Below, piece after piece: positions 1 to 6,547 of a DNA stretch of 19,159 nt. Origin of the DNA: Miltoncostaeaceae bacterium (lineage in GTDB: Bacteria; Actinomycetota; Thermoleophilia; Miltoncostaeales; Miltoncostaeaceae); the NCBI GenBank assembly GCA_030598075.1, contig JAUVQP010000008.1, positions 1-19,159 on the forward strand. The letters run 5' to 3'. Both the position numbers and the translations under genes were made by a program. Below the pieces are notes generated by a model. That model was not told the DNA's origin and did not search any database. It was given only the letters and a program-made list of their open reading frames with translations. How positions within the stretch are numbered: the stretch's first letter is position 1; every line of letters begins with the position of its first letter.

Positions 1-825
1 GCGGTCGCTCCGCGCCAGCGGCCGGAGTCGCCCGCCGATGGCCTCGCGTGCCACCACCCGATACGCCAGGACGCGGGGCAACCGCTCCGGGGGAAGACCC
101 GCGCGGCTGGGCGAGCGCAGGAGGAGGCTCGCGAGTTGTGTGCCGTGCGCCTCGCCGTCGGGATCTCGAGGGTCAGGCCGGGGGTCCGCGTCGCCGTCGA
201 CGACGTCCCATCCCCCGACGATCGGGAAGGTGGGGCCGATCCCTCCGCCCAGCCAAGGATGGTCCGCGTCGACACCCGCGTCGATGAGGGCGATGTGGGC
301 GGGGGCGGCGCGCGCGGGGGCGGGCGCCGGCGTCGGGCGCGCGGACGTCTCGGGACGAGGGCGCGCCGCGTCGCCGTCCTGAGCCGGAGCCATGAAGCCG
401 ACCGGGATGATCGCCCGGACCTGCGGCAGCGCCGCGATCGAGGGAAGCCGGCCGCTCGGCACGCGCACGCCCAGCCCATTGATGAGCACTCGGTAGCGGA
501 AGTTCACCGTGACCCCGAGCGAGGCGAGAGCGCGCCGGACCTTCGTCTGACGCGCGGTGATCGCCTTCGCGGCCGCGGCGCGGCGGGGCGGCGCGGCCGC
601 CGACGCGGCCGGCCCGTCGAGGAGGACGATGACGGACTCGGTGTCGCCCGGCGTCGGCAGGCGCGGGGCGCGGTGAGCGTCGAGAAGGTCGCGCCACGCC
701 GAAGCCGAGTCGAGCGCCCGCGCCCGCTCGTCGGCCGCAGAGACCTCCTCTTGCGCGATGGCCATCGGCGACGCGATCGCGAGAGCCGCGCAGGCGGATC
801 CGGCGAGCGAGAGAGCACGCCTCAC
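1..825 (-). CDS. Secreted subtilisin-like (S8) serine protease, 3' end off the window
   Basis: The 275 visible codons encode the N-terminal part of an exported S8 peptidase. Residues 1-24 look like a Sec signal peptide: two Arg after the start, an Ala/Leu-rich core and a probable cleavage after AIA before QEE. Residues of about 55-135 resemble the I9 inhibitor propeptide (FRYRVLINGLGVRVP, then SIAALPQVRAIIP). A Pro/Ala-rich stretch follows, then the catalytic Asp in IALIDAGVD (D182) and the catalytic His in GEAHGTQLA (H227). The Ser box would lie beyond base 1. The GTG start is chosen because its bases form a GTGA overlap with the tsaD stop, implying translational coupling as the last gene of the tsa operon. 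The family hydrolyses peptide bonds outside the membrane after propeptide removal. Substrate is unknown. Confidence 0.85.
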   Translation of the reverse strand, partial: MRRALSLAGSACAALAIASPMAIAQEEVSAADERARALDSASAWRDLLDAHRAPRLPTPGDTESVIVLLDGPAASAAAPPRRAAAAKAITARQTKVRRALASLGVTVNFRYRVLINGLGVRVPSGRLPSIAALPQVRAIIPVGFMAPAQDGDAARPRPETSARPTPAPAPARAAPAHIALIDAGVDADHPWLGGGIGPTFPIVGGWDVVDGDADPRPDPRDPDGEAHGTQLASLLLRSPSRAGLPPERLPRVLAYRVVAREAIGGRLRPLARSDR

Positions 826-1841
826 GCTGCGACGCCCCCGGTAGGCGCGGTGGGTATCGCGTCTTCGCCCACGAACTCCGGCCAGGGGATGGCCGGAGTG
901 AACTGGGCGGCGGCGCCGATCATCGCGGCGTTGTCCGTGCAGAGCGAAAGCGCGGGGGCCGCCACCCGCAGGCCGGCGCCCGCGGCGTGCTCCTCGACGA
1001 GCGCGCGCAGGCGTCCGTTCGCGGCGACCCCGCCACCCAGCGCGACGGCGGGGACCTCGGCTCGGGAGGCCGCCCCGACAAGACGCTCGGCGAGCGGGCG
1101 CATGATCGCCTCCTGATAGGACGCCGCGAGATCCGCCCGCCGGACCTCCGCCTCGGCACCAAGATCCCGCACGCGGTAAAGAAGGCTGGTCTTGACGCCG
1201 GCGAACGAGAAGTCGGCCTGCTCGCGCCCCGAGAGCGCGACCGGGAACTCGAACGCCGCCGGGTCACCCCCGCGGGCCAGGGACTCGAGGGCGGGCCCGC
1301 CCGGATACGGCAGCCCGAGCGTGCGAGCGCCCTTGTCGATCGCCTCTCCGGCGGCGTCGTCGATGGTTTGACCGAGGAGCACGGGCGCCTCGTAGTCAAG
1401 CACGAGATCGAGACGGGTATGACCGCCCGAGGCGACGAGGCTCACGAAGGGAGGGTCGAGCGCGACCGGGTCGAGCCACACCGCGCAGACATGCCCGTGC
1501 AGGTGGTCCACCATGACCAGGGGCTTCCGCGCCGCGTACGCCAGGGCCTTGGCGGTCGCGACGCCCACGAGCAGCGCTCCGATCAGCCCGGGGCTCCGAG
1601 TCACGGCCAGGGCGGCCGCGTCGGCGAGCGCGAGACCGGCCTCGGCGAGGGCGTCGTCCACGACCGCGTTCACCGTTCCCAGATGGTGTCGAGCCGCAAC
1701 CTCGGGAACGACCCCCCCGTACGGCGTGTGAAGCTCCGCCTGGCTGGCGACGACCGAGCTCACGACCCGGCGCTGCTCGACCACCGCCGCGGCCGTCTCG
1801 TCGCACGACGTCTCGATGGCGAGGATCGGCCCTTCGATCAC
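822..1841 (-). CDS. tsaD: tRNA N6-adenosine threonylcarbamoyltransferase TsaD
   Basis: TsaD transfers the threonylcarbamoyl group from threonylcarbamoyl-AMP to A37 of ANN-decoding tRNAs, working with TsaB and TsaE in the cytoplasm. The 339-residue product has the family opening ILAIETSCDETA, the metal-binding HLHGH (H113, H117), the glycine-rich ASGGHT and GGGVAANGRLR segments, and the metal-ligand Asp of CTDNA (D303). Its length is normal. The reading frame is open ten codons further up, but the GTG at 1841 gives a natural N-terminus and overlaps the rimI stop as GTGA, so I prefer it. It lies in a tsaE-tsaB-rimI-tsaD cluster, a common bacterial order, and is probably translated by coupling from rimI. 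Confidence 0.96.
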   Translation of the reverse strand: MIEGPILAIETSCDETAAAVVEQRRVVSSVVASQAELHTPYGGVVPEVAARHHLGTVNAVVDDALAEAGLALADAAALAVTRSPGLIGALLVGVATAKALAYAARKPLVMVDHLHGHVCAVWLDPVALDPPFVSLVASGGHTRLDLVLDYEAPVLLGQTIDDAAGEAIDKGARTLGLPYPGGPALESLARGGDPAAFEFPVALSGREQADFSFAGVKTSLLYRVRDLGAEAEVRRADLAASYQEAIMRPLAERLVGAASRAEVPAVALGGGVAANGRLRALVEEHAAGAGLRVAAPALSLCTDNAAMIGAAAQFTPAIPWPEFVGEDAIPTAPTGGVAA

Positions 1842-2326
1842 GACTCGTCCTCCGGTGCCCCGGATCGCCACATGATGAGCGCGGCCTCGCCGTTGTCAGA
1901 GTAGTAGCCCGGCCGGAGACCGCGCTCGACGAAGCCCTTGCGGCGGTAGAGCCGAACGGCGGCGCTGTTGCTGACGCGCACCTCGAGCGTGTAGCCCAGG
2001 TGGGCGTAGCGGTCTCCGCGCGAGACGGCCTCGTCCATCAGGGCTGCTCCGTGCCCTTGCCCCCTCGCGTCCTCGGCCACGCACACGTTGAGGATGTGCC
2101 AGACGTCGGCGTGGCGCGTCGCGATCAGATAGCCCAGCACCTTGCTCGCCCGAAGCGCGACAAGCTCGATCGACGTAGGTCGGCCCAGCTCCGCGAGGAA
2201 CATCGCGCGCGTCCACGGGACGGCGGATGACGCGGACTCGATGGCGACGACGTGGCGCACGTCTCCCGGGCGCATCGCGCGGATCGTCGTGGGAGGAGTG
2301 GCCTCGGTGGGGCGCCCTCGCCCCAT
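1838..2326 (-). CDS. rimI: Ribosomal-protein-S18-alanine N-acetyltransferase-like GNAT protein
   Basis: The product is a 162-residue GNAT acetyltransferase. It carries the acetyl-CoA binding segment VAEDARGQGHGAALM (motif A, R/Q-x-x-G-x-G/A) and the late motif NSAAVRLYRRKGF followed by ERG.RPGYY, which is typical of RimI. RimI acetylates the N-terminal Ala of ribosomal protein S18, and relatives can act on other N-termini. Its position between tsaB and tsaD is a frequent arrangement and supports the RimI assignment over a generic GNAT. The ATG overlaps the tsaB stop by one base (TGATG), and its own stop overlaps tsaD by GTGA, so it sits in the middle of a tightly coupled operon. The first dozen residues are Pro/Thr-rich and precede the conserved fold. 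Confidence 0.9.
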   Translation of the reverse strand: MGRGRPTEATPPTTIRAMRPGDVRHVVAIESASSAVPWTRAMFLAELGRPTSIELVALRASKVLGYLIATRHADVWHILNVCVAEDARGQGHGAALMDEAVSRGDRYAHLGYTLEVRVSNSAAVRLYRRKGFVERGLRPGYYSDNGEAALIMWRSGAPEDES

Positions 2327-3030
2327 CAGGGCCCCGGCACGGCCCGGCGCCGGTGGAGCTCGGCGTCGGGGAGGCGCGCGTACTCCGGCTCGGCCGGTCG
2401 CCCTCCCCCCGCCTCGACGCGCACCGCCAGCGCGGCGGCGCGCACCGCTCCGACGGGCGAAGACGCGGGCACCAGCACCAGGTGCGGGACCGAGAGGGCG
2501 GACCCTGCCACGGCGACGCCGTCGCCCCCGACGACGGCCGGCGTCGAGGGCGTGGCGACCGAGGACAGCGCGACGGGCACGTCGTCGTAGGGAAGCGCCC
2601 GCGGTGCCATCAGCTCGGTGAGCCGTCCTCCGCCGTGCGCGCGGTAGGCCGCGATGAAGACCTCGCGGCGGCGCGCGTCGAGGGCGGGCGCGAGCACCGC
2701 TCCGGGATCGGCGACCTGCGCGAGGTCCAGCGCCAGGGCCTCGAGCGAGGAGCAGCCGACGACCGGCACGCCGAGGGCCTGGCCGAGGCCCAACGCGGTC
2801 GCGATTCCGATCCGGAGACCGGTGAAGCCCCCAGGCCCGACGCCAACCACCACGCTCGACAGGTGTTGGGGCTGGCAGCCCGCGGAGAGCAGAAGCGCGT
2901 GCACGGCTTGAAGCACGCGGCGGCCGGACCCCGGCCGCGCGACCAAGCGGAGCTCGGCGAGCGGCTCAGGCCCCTCCGTGAGAGCCAGGCTGGGGCTGGC
3001 CGTGGCGGTGTCGATGGCGAGAGTCGGCAA
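2326..3030 (-). CDS. tsaB: tRNA threonylcarbamoyladenosine biosynthesis protein TsaB
   Basis: TsaB is the non-catalytic ASKHA-fold partner that dimerises with TsaD in t6A synthesis. The 234-residue product opens with LAIDTATASPSLAL, the typical TsaB start, has VGVGPGGFTGLRIGIA near residues 62-77 and LGVPVVGCSSLEALA soon after. No ATG or GTG exists at a sensible place: the only in-frame start next to the conserved N-terminus is a TTG at 3030. An open frame extends upstream to an ATG at 3336, but that would add about 100 residues with no TsaB character lying antiparallel in frame to tsaE. With the TTG start, tsaB overlaps the 3' end of tsaE by 65 bases, suggesting coupling. The C-terminus stops on a TGATG shared with rimI. 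Confidence 0.9.
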   Translation of the reverse strand: MPTLAIDTATASPSLALTEGPEPLAELRLVARPGSGRRVLQAVHALLLSAGCQPQHLSSVVVGVGPGGFTGLRIGIATALGLGQALGVPVVGCSSLEALALDLAQVADPGAVLAPALDARRREVFIAAYRAHGGGRLTELMAPRALPYDDVPVALSSVATPSTPAVVGGDGVAVAGSALSVPHLVLVPASSPVGAVRAAALAVRVEAGGGRPAEPEYARLPDAELHRRRAVPGP

Positions 3031-3601
3031 CCAATAGCCGAAGGAGATCGAGTGTCTCCGCGTCGGCGCACTCGAAGCGTACCAACCGCTTGTCTCCCCC
3101 TCGATGCTCGATCTGCACCCGCACGCGGGGCACGGGCAGCGCTGGGCGAAGGGCCTCCGGCCATTCCACGAACGCGACCGCAGCGCCGTCGAGGGCATCG
3201 CGGAAAAGCTCGACGTCCTCTTCGTCGAGACCCGCGAGACGGTATCCGTCCAGGTGCACGACGGGAACGCGACCCGAGTAGCGCTGCGCGATGGCGAAGC
3301 TCGGGCTGGTGACGGGCCCCTCGACGCCCAGGGCATCGGCGGCCGCGCGCACGAAGGTCGTCTTTCCTGTCCCGAGCTCGCCGACGAGCTCGACCACGTC
3401 GCCGGGCACCACCAGCTGCGCCACGGCCCGGGCGAGCGACCGCGTGTCGTCGGCCGAGCCGCTCTCGACCGAGAGCGGCCGCGCGCTTTCCGCAGAGCCT
3501 CCGCGGCTGGCGCCCTGGCTCAGAGGCTCGATGCTCGATGCATGCGGCCGACCGCGGGTGTCGCATCGCGGCGGATCGCGCCCGCGAGACCAGCCGCCCA
3601 C
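2966..3601 (-). CDS. tsaE: tRNA threonylcarbamoyladenosine biosynthesis ATPase TsaE
   Basis: TsaE is the P-loop ATPase that resets the TsaB-TsaD complex during t6A synthesis. The 211-residue product contains the Walker A motif GELGTGKTT (residues 74-82, K80), then TSPSFAI, HLDGYRL and VEWPEAL, all in family order. It is longer than the usual 150-160 residues. About 45 low-complexity residues precede the conserved ADDTRSLA segment, and the tail after LLRLLVADS is a His/Gln/Gly-rich stretch overlapping the start of tsaB. The GTG at 3601 is the only start near the upstream gene, 15 bases after its stop. No in-frame alternative is apparent closer to the domain. The unusual ends may therefore be real or reflect a non-standard start. 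Confidence 0.9.
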   Translation of the reverse strand: MGGWSRGRDPPRCDTRGRPHASSIEPLSQGASRGGSAESARPLSVESGSADDTRSLARAVAQLVVPGDVVELVGELGTGKTTFVRAAADALGVEGPVTSPSFAIAQRYSGRVPVVHLDGYRLAGLDEEDVELFRDALDGAAVAFVEWPEALRPALPVPRVRVQIEHRGGDKRLVRFECADAETLDLLRLLVADSRHRHRHGQPQPGSHGGA

Positions 3602-3616
3602 TTCTCGGCCAGGACT

Positions 3617-4312
3617 CTAGAAGAGGCCAAGCTGATCGTGCGGGGCGGGGGTCGACGCGGCCGGCGGGACCGCGACCTCGGGCACGGGCACGGGCACCAC
3701 CTCGGGCACGGGCGGAGCATCGTCGGCCGCCGTGCTGCGCGCCAGCTCGGGAATGCGCGCGAAGTCGGCCTCCAAGGCCGTGCGCAGGCCGTTGTTGCGA
3801 AGTACGGCGGCCGGGTGGAACAAGGGGTAGAGCAGCACCCTCCGCTCGCCGAGCTGGATGGGAAGCTCGTGCCCATGCACCCGCGTGATGCCCTCGGACC
3901 GTCCTGAGAGCAGCTTGGTGGCGAAGTTGCCGAGCGTGCAGACGACGGTCGGCTCCACGAGAGCGACCTGCCGTAAGAGATGCTCCTCGCAGGAGCGGAT
4001 CTCCGCCGGCTGAGGGTCTCGGTTCCCGGGAGGACGGCACTTCAGCACGTTCGCGACGAAGACCTCCTCCCGATCGAGGCCGATGCCCCCCAACAGCTCG
4101 TCCAGCAACGTGCCCGCCGCGCCGACGAACGGGAGGCCCTGCCGGTCCTCGTGGTACCCGGGGGCCTCCCCGACGAACATGACGTCGGCGTTGGGGTTCC
4201 CGTTCCCCACCACGACCTGCGTGCGTTCCTCGCCGAGTGGACAGCGGGTGCAGCCCACGACGTGCTCGGCGTGATACGCGTCGAGAGCGACCGCTCGCTC
4301 GACCTCTGACAT
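3617..4312 (-). CDS. Family 4 (iron-sulfur) uracil-DNA glycosylase with C-terminal clamp-binding-like tail
   Basis: This enzyme removes uracil from DNA to start base excision repair. The 231-residue product has the family 4 motif GEAPG (48-52) followed by GLPFVGAAG, four cysteines placed for a 4Fe-4S cluster (C21, C24, C92, C108), VLKCRPPGNRDP and the late HPAAVLR (166-172). The core ends near residue 190. A disordered-looking Pro/Val/Ala linker (about 192-225) then leads to the final residues QLGLF (227-231), which match the bacterial sliding-clamp binding consensus. It heads the tsa operon, with tsaE following 15 bases later. No Shine-Dalgarno is visible, and TAGTCT lies six bases before the ATG, suggesting a leaderless start. 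Confidence 0.93.
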   Translation of the reverse strand: MSEVERAVALDAYHAEHVVGCTRCPLGEERTQVVVGNGNPNADVMFVGEAPGYHEDRQGLPFVGAAGTLLDELLGGIGLDREEVFVANVLKCRPPGNRDPQPAEIRSCEEHLLRQVALVEPTVVCTLGNFATKLLSGRSEGITRVHGHELPIQLGERRVLLYPLFHPAAVLRNNGLRTALEADFARIPELARSTAADDAPPVPEVVPVPVPEVAVPPAASTPAPHDQLGLF

Positions 4313-4318
4313 GGCGTC

Positions 4319-4324
4319 AGACTA
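4319..4324 (-). promoter_or_regulatory. Candidate -10 element for the uracil-DNA glycosylase/tsa operon
   Basis: TAGTCT on the minus strand ends six bases before the ATG of the uracil-DNA glycosylase gene. There is no purine-rich ribosome binding site between them and no recognisable -35. A start of transcription 6-7 bases downstream would coincide with the ATG, giving a leaderless mRNA. This is inferred from spacing only. Confidence 0.45.
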
Positions 4325-4368
4325 ACCTGGGGCTCGGCCGGAGCGGGCGTCGCGAGGTGGCGTGGACC

Positions 4369-4398
4369 TTGCCCCGGCCGCACGGGCGCCGCTACACT
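4369..4398 (+). promoter_or_regulatory. Candidate sigma70-type promoter for panCD, with about 100-base leader
   Basis: TTGCCC (4369-4374) and TACACT (4393-4398) are separated by 18 bases on the plus strand in the divergent region between the uracil-DNA glycosylase gene and panCD. Transcription from about 4405 would leave a leader of roughly 100 bases before the panC ATG. The leader contains a small TCCC-GTAG-GGGA hairpin and GC-rich repeats but no convincing ribosome binding site close to the ATG. A cis-acting RNA is possible; RNA motifs upstream of pan genes are known elsewhere, but I cannot match this one to a consensus. Confidence 0.5.
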
Positions 4399-4504
4399 TC
4401 CGGTGCCGCGAAGCTTGCCTCGCATCCCGTAGGGGAGTGGGAGCGGGCGGCGCGGCACTCGTCCGGCGCGACCGGCCCATCATCGTGCGCGCTGGACCCC
4501 ACGC

Positions 4505-5776
4505 ATGAACATCGTCCGCACCTTCCACGACGCCCGCACGGCCATCGCCGCACTCCGGCTGGCCGGTCGTCGCATCGCTCTCGTGCCCACGATGGGTGCG
4601 CTGCACGATGGGCATCTCTCGCTCATCGAGGCGGCCGGTGGAGACGAACACGAGGTCGTCGTCACGATCTTCGTCAACCCGGCGCAGTTCGCTGCCGGCG
4701 AGGATCTCGCATCCTATCCGCGCGACCTGCATCGCGACACGGAGCTGGCGGAGCGCGCGGGCGCAAGCGTCCTGCTCGCCCCGAGCCCACCGGAGGTCTA
4801 CCCGGAAGGGTTCGCGACGACCATCGTGATCGAGGGGCCCGCGGACGGGCTCGAGGGCGCCACGCGCCCAACCCATTTCGCGGGCGTCGCGACCGTGGTC
4901 GCGAAGCTACTCATCGCGTTGCGCCCGGACCGTGTCGTGTTCGGGCAGAAGGACGCCCAGCAGGTGGCGGTGATTCGTCGCCTCATGCGGGACCTCCATC
5001 TCGACGACATCGACCTCTTGGTGGCGCCCACCGCGCGCGAGGCGGACGGGCTGGCCATGAGCTCGCGCAACACCTACCTCGACGACGACGGGCGCCGCGC
5101 CGCCGCGGCCCTCTTTCGCGCGCTCTCCGCCATCGAGCGGCGCGTCCGCGAAGGGGTCCACGACCTCGACGAGCTGCGCGCGACCGGCATCGACGTACTC
5201 TCCGCCGATCCGCTGTGCCAGGCGGAGTACGTCGAGGTCGTGGACCCCGACAGCTTCGCGCCCCTCGATCGCCTCGATCGCCCATCGCTCGCCGTCGTCG
5301 CCGCGCGCGTGGGGTCCACGCGGCTCATCGACAACATCAAGCTTCCCGCACCGCAACCAACCTCCCGGAGGGCAAACGTGTCGCCGAGCACTCGGACGAT
5401 GCTGAAGAGCAAGATCCACCGCGCCACCGTGACCGATGCCAACCTCAACTACGTGGGAAGCATCACCGTCGACTCGGACTTGCTCGGCGCCGCCGACATC
5501 CGCCCGTACGAGCATGTGCACGTCGTGAACATCAACAACGGCGCCCGTTTCGAGACGTACGCGATCGAGGGAGCGCCGGGCAGCGGCACGATCTGCCTGA
5601 ACGGCGGCGCGGCCCGACTCGCCAACCCGGGCGACCTCGTCATCGTGCTCTCCTACGCGACCTACGCGGAGTCGGAGCTCGACGGCTACGAGCCCGTCAT
5701 CGTCCAGGTCGACGAGGACAACCGCCGGACCGACCTCGTGGATGCCGTGCTGGCCGGCATAGAGTCGTCGCGCTAG
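4505..5776 (+). CDS. panC-panD: PanC-PanD fusion ORF: pantothenate synthetase joined in frame to aspartate 1-decarboxylase
   Basis: One uninterrupted 423-codon frame encodes two vitamin B5 enzymes. Residues 1 to about 286 are PanC, which condenses pantoate with beta-alanine using ATP: MGALHDGHLSL (the HIGH-type motif), FVNPAQF, FGQKDAQQ, MSSRNTYL (KMSKS-like) and the normal closing stretch VGSTRLIDNIKL. After about a dozen linker residues, residues 292-423 are PanD, which makes beta-alanine from aspartate: RTMLKSKIHRATVT, the self-cleavage site Gly318-Ser319 in NYVGSITVD that generates the pyruvoyl group, then NINNGARFETYAI and GDLVIVLSY. PanD normally acts as a tetramer of cleaved chains. 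A strong GGAGGG five bases before an in-frame GTG (5378) marks where a free PanD would start, so the locus may make both a fusion and a separate PanD. A one-base sequence error removing a panC stop is unlikely because both domains share the frame. Confidence 0.93.
   Translation: MNIVRTFHDARTAIAALRLAGRRIALVPTMGALHDGHLSLIEAAGGDEHEVVVTIFVNPAQFAAGEDLASYPRDLHRDTELAERAGASVLLAPSPPEVYPEGFATTIVIEGPADGLEGATRPTHFAGVATVVAKLLIALRPDRVVFGQKDAQQVAVIRRLMRDLHLDDIDLLVAPTAREADGLAMSSRNTYLDDDGRRAAAALFRALSAIERRVREGVHDLDELRATGIDVLSADPLCQAEYVEVVDPDSFAPLDRLDRPSLAVVAARVGSTRLIDNIKLPAPQPTSRRANVSPSTRTMLKSKIHRATVTDANLNYVGSITVDSDLLGAADIRPYEHVHVVNINNGARFETYAIEGAPGSGTICLNGGAARLANPGDLVIVLSYATYAESELDGYEPVIVQVDEDNRRTDLVDAVLAGIESSR
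5367..5380 (+). promoter_or_regulatory. Internal ribosome binding site and GTG start for free PanD inside the fusion ORF
   Basis: GGAGGG (5367-5372) lies five bases before GTG (5378-5380), in frame with the long panCD ORF. Starting here gives a 132-residue PanD beginning seven codons before MLKSK, aligning well with the family N-terminus (E. coli PanD starts MIRTMLQGK). The pyruvoyl serine would then be residue 28. This is one of the strongest Shine-Dalgarno sequences in the window. Confidence 0.7.
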
Positions 5777-5778
5777 CG

Positions 5779-6516
5779 CCGGACGCCCTTCGGAGTCGCA
5801 AAGGATTCCGCCGCCTGGCGGTCCTGACCGCCTACGACTACCCGACCGCCCTCGCCCTCGACGGAGCGGGGCTCGACATGATTCTGGTCGGGGACAGCCT
5901 CGGCGAGGTGGAGCTCGGTCACGATTCCACCCGCAGCGTGACCCTCGACATGATGATCCACCACACGAGGGCAGTCCGGCGTGGGGTGACGAGAACCCAC
6001 ATCGTCTCCGACCTCCCCGCGAACACGTACCGCAACCCTCGGCAGGCGGTGAAGAGCAGCCGGGCGCTGACCGAGGCGGGGGCTGACAGCGTCAAGCTGG
6101 AGGGAGCTCTCATCAGGCAGGTGGAGGCGATCATGGCCGACGGCATCGCGGTGATGGGCCACGTAGGCCTGCTCCCCCAGACGGCGCAGGAGTACCGGCG
6201 CCAGGGTACGACCGCCGACGCCGCTGACCGCATCGCAGCCGACGCCAGGGCGCTCGACGCCGCCGCTTGCTTCGCGATGATCGTGGAGGCGGTCCCGGCC
6301 GACCTCGCCGCCCGGATCACCGCCGAGGTCACGTGCCCCACCGTGGGCATCGCCGCCGGGTCCGCGTGCGATGGGCAGGTGCTCGTCTGCACCGACCTGA
6401 TCGGTCAGCTTCCCGACCCGCCCGCCTGGCTGACGCCCCGAGCCGACGTCTTCGGCGCCGTGCGCGAGGCGGCCACGGCCTACACCGAGGCTGTCCGGCG
6501 CGGAGAGGCCGGGTGA
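5779..6516 (+). CDS. panB: 3-methyl-2-oxobutanoate hydroxymethyltransferase PanB, start codon not identifiable
   Basis: PanB adds a hydroxymethyl group from methylene-tetrahydrofolate to ketoisovalerate, the first committed pantothenate step. Homology begins at about ALRSRKGFRRL and runs through LTAYDYP, MILVGDSLG, GHDSTRSVTLDMMIHHTRAV, SDLP, SVKLEG, MGHVGLLPQT, IVEAVP and DGQVLVCTDLIG. The metal and substrate residues are present: Asp codons at 5893 and 6010, Lys at 6094, Glu at 6100 and 6286. However, no ATG, GTG or TTG occurs in this frame between the panCD stop and the ATG at 5878, which would delete the first barrel strand. Upstream in frame there is also none nearby. A CTG at 5815 follows AAAGGA by nine bases. 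The coordinate given marks the start of plausible homology, not a proven start. The middle of the protein is divergent from typical PanB. Confidence 0.85.
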   Translation, partial: PDALRSRKGFRRLAVLTAYDYPTALALDGAGLDMILVGDSLGEVELGHDSTRSVTLDMMIHHTRAVRRGVTRTHIVSDLPANTYRNPRQAVKSSRALTEAGADSVKLEGALIRQVEAIMADGIAVMGHVGLLPQTAQEYRRQGTTADAADRIAADARALDAAACFAMIVEAVPADLAARITAEVTCPTVGIAAGSACDGQVLVCTDLIGQLPDPPAWLTPRADVFGAVREAATAYTEAVRRGEAG

Positions 6517-6535
6517 CGCCGGCCGACGTAACCAC

Positions 6536-6541
6536 TACTCT
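6536..6541 (+). promoter_or_regulatory. Candidate -10 element for the pentapeptide-repeat gene
   Basis: TACTCT ends six bases before the ATG at 6548, the same geometry as at the uracil-DNA glycosylase gene. Another ATG at 6542 falls inside that spacer. No Shine-Dalgarno is visible upstream of either. If transcription starts here, the message is leaderless and the second ATG is the true start. Confidence 0.4.
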
Positions 6542-6547
6542 ATGCGC

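Noticed and set aside
4421..4440. CCCGTAGGGGAGT in the panC leader, reminiscent of the manganese (yybP-ykoY) riboswitch GGGGAGUAGC box
   Set aside because: The other conserved boxes and closing stem of that riboswitch are not found, and pan genes are not a known target.
4237..5760. Upstream continuation of the panB frame to 4237
   Set aside because: This part is Arg-rich and runs in another frame through panCD; it has no homology character, so it is not a PanB extension even though no stop interrupts it.
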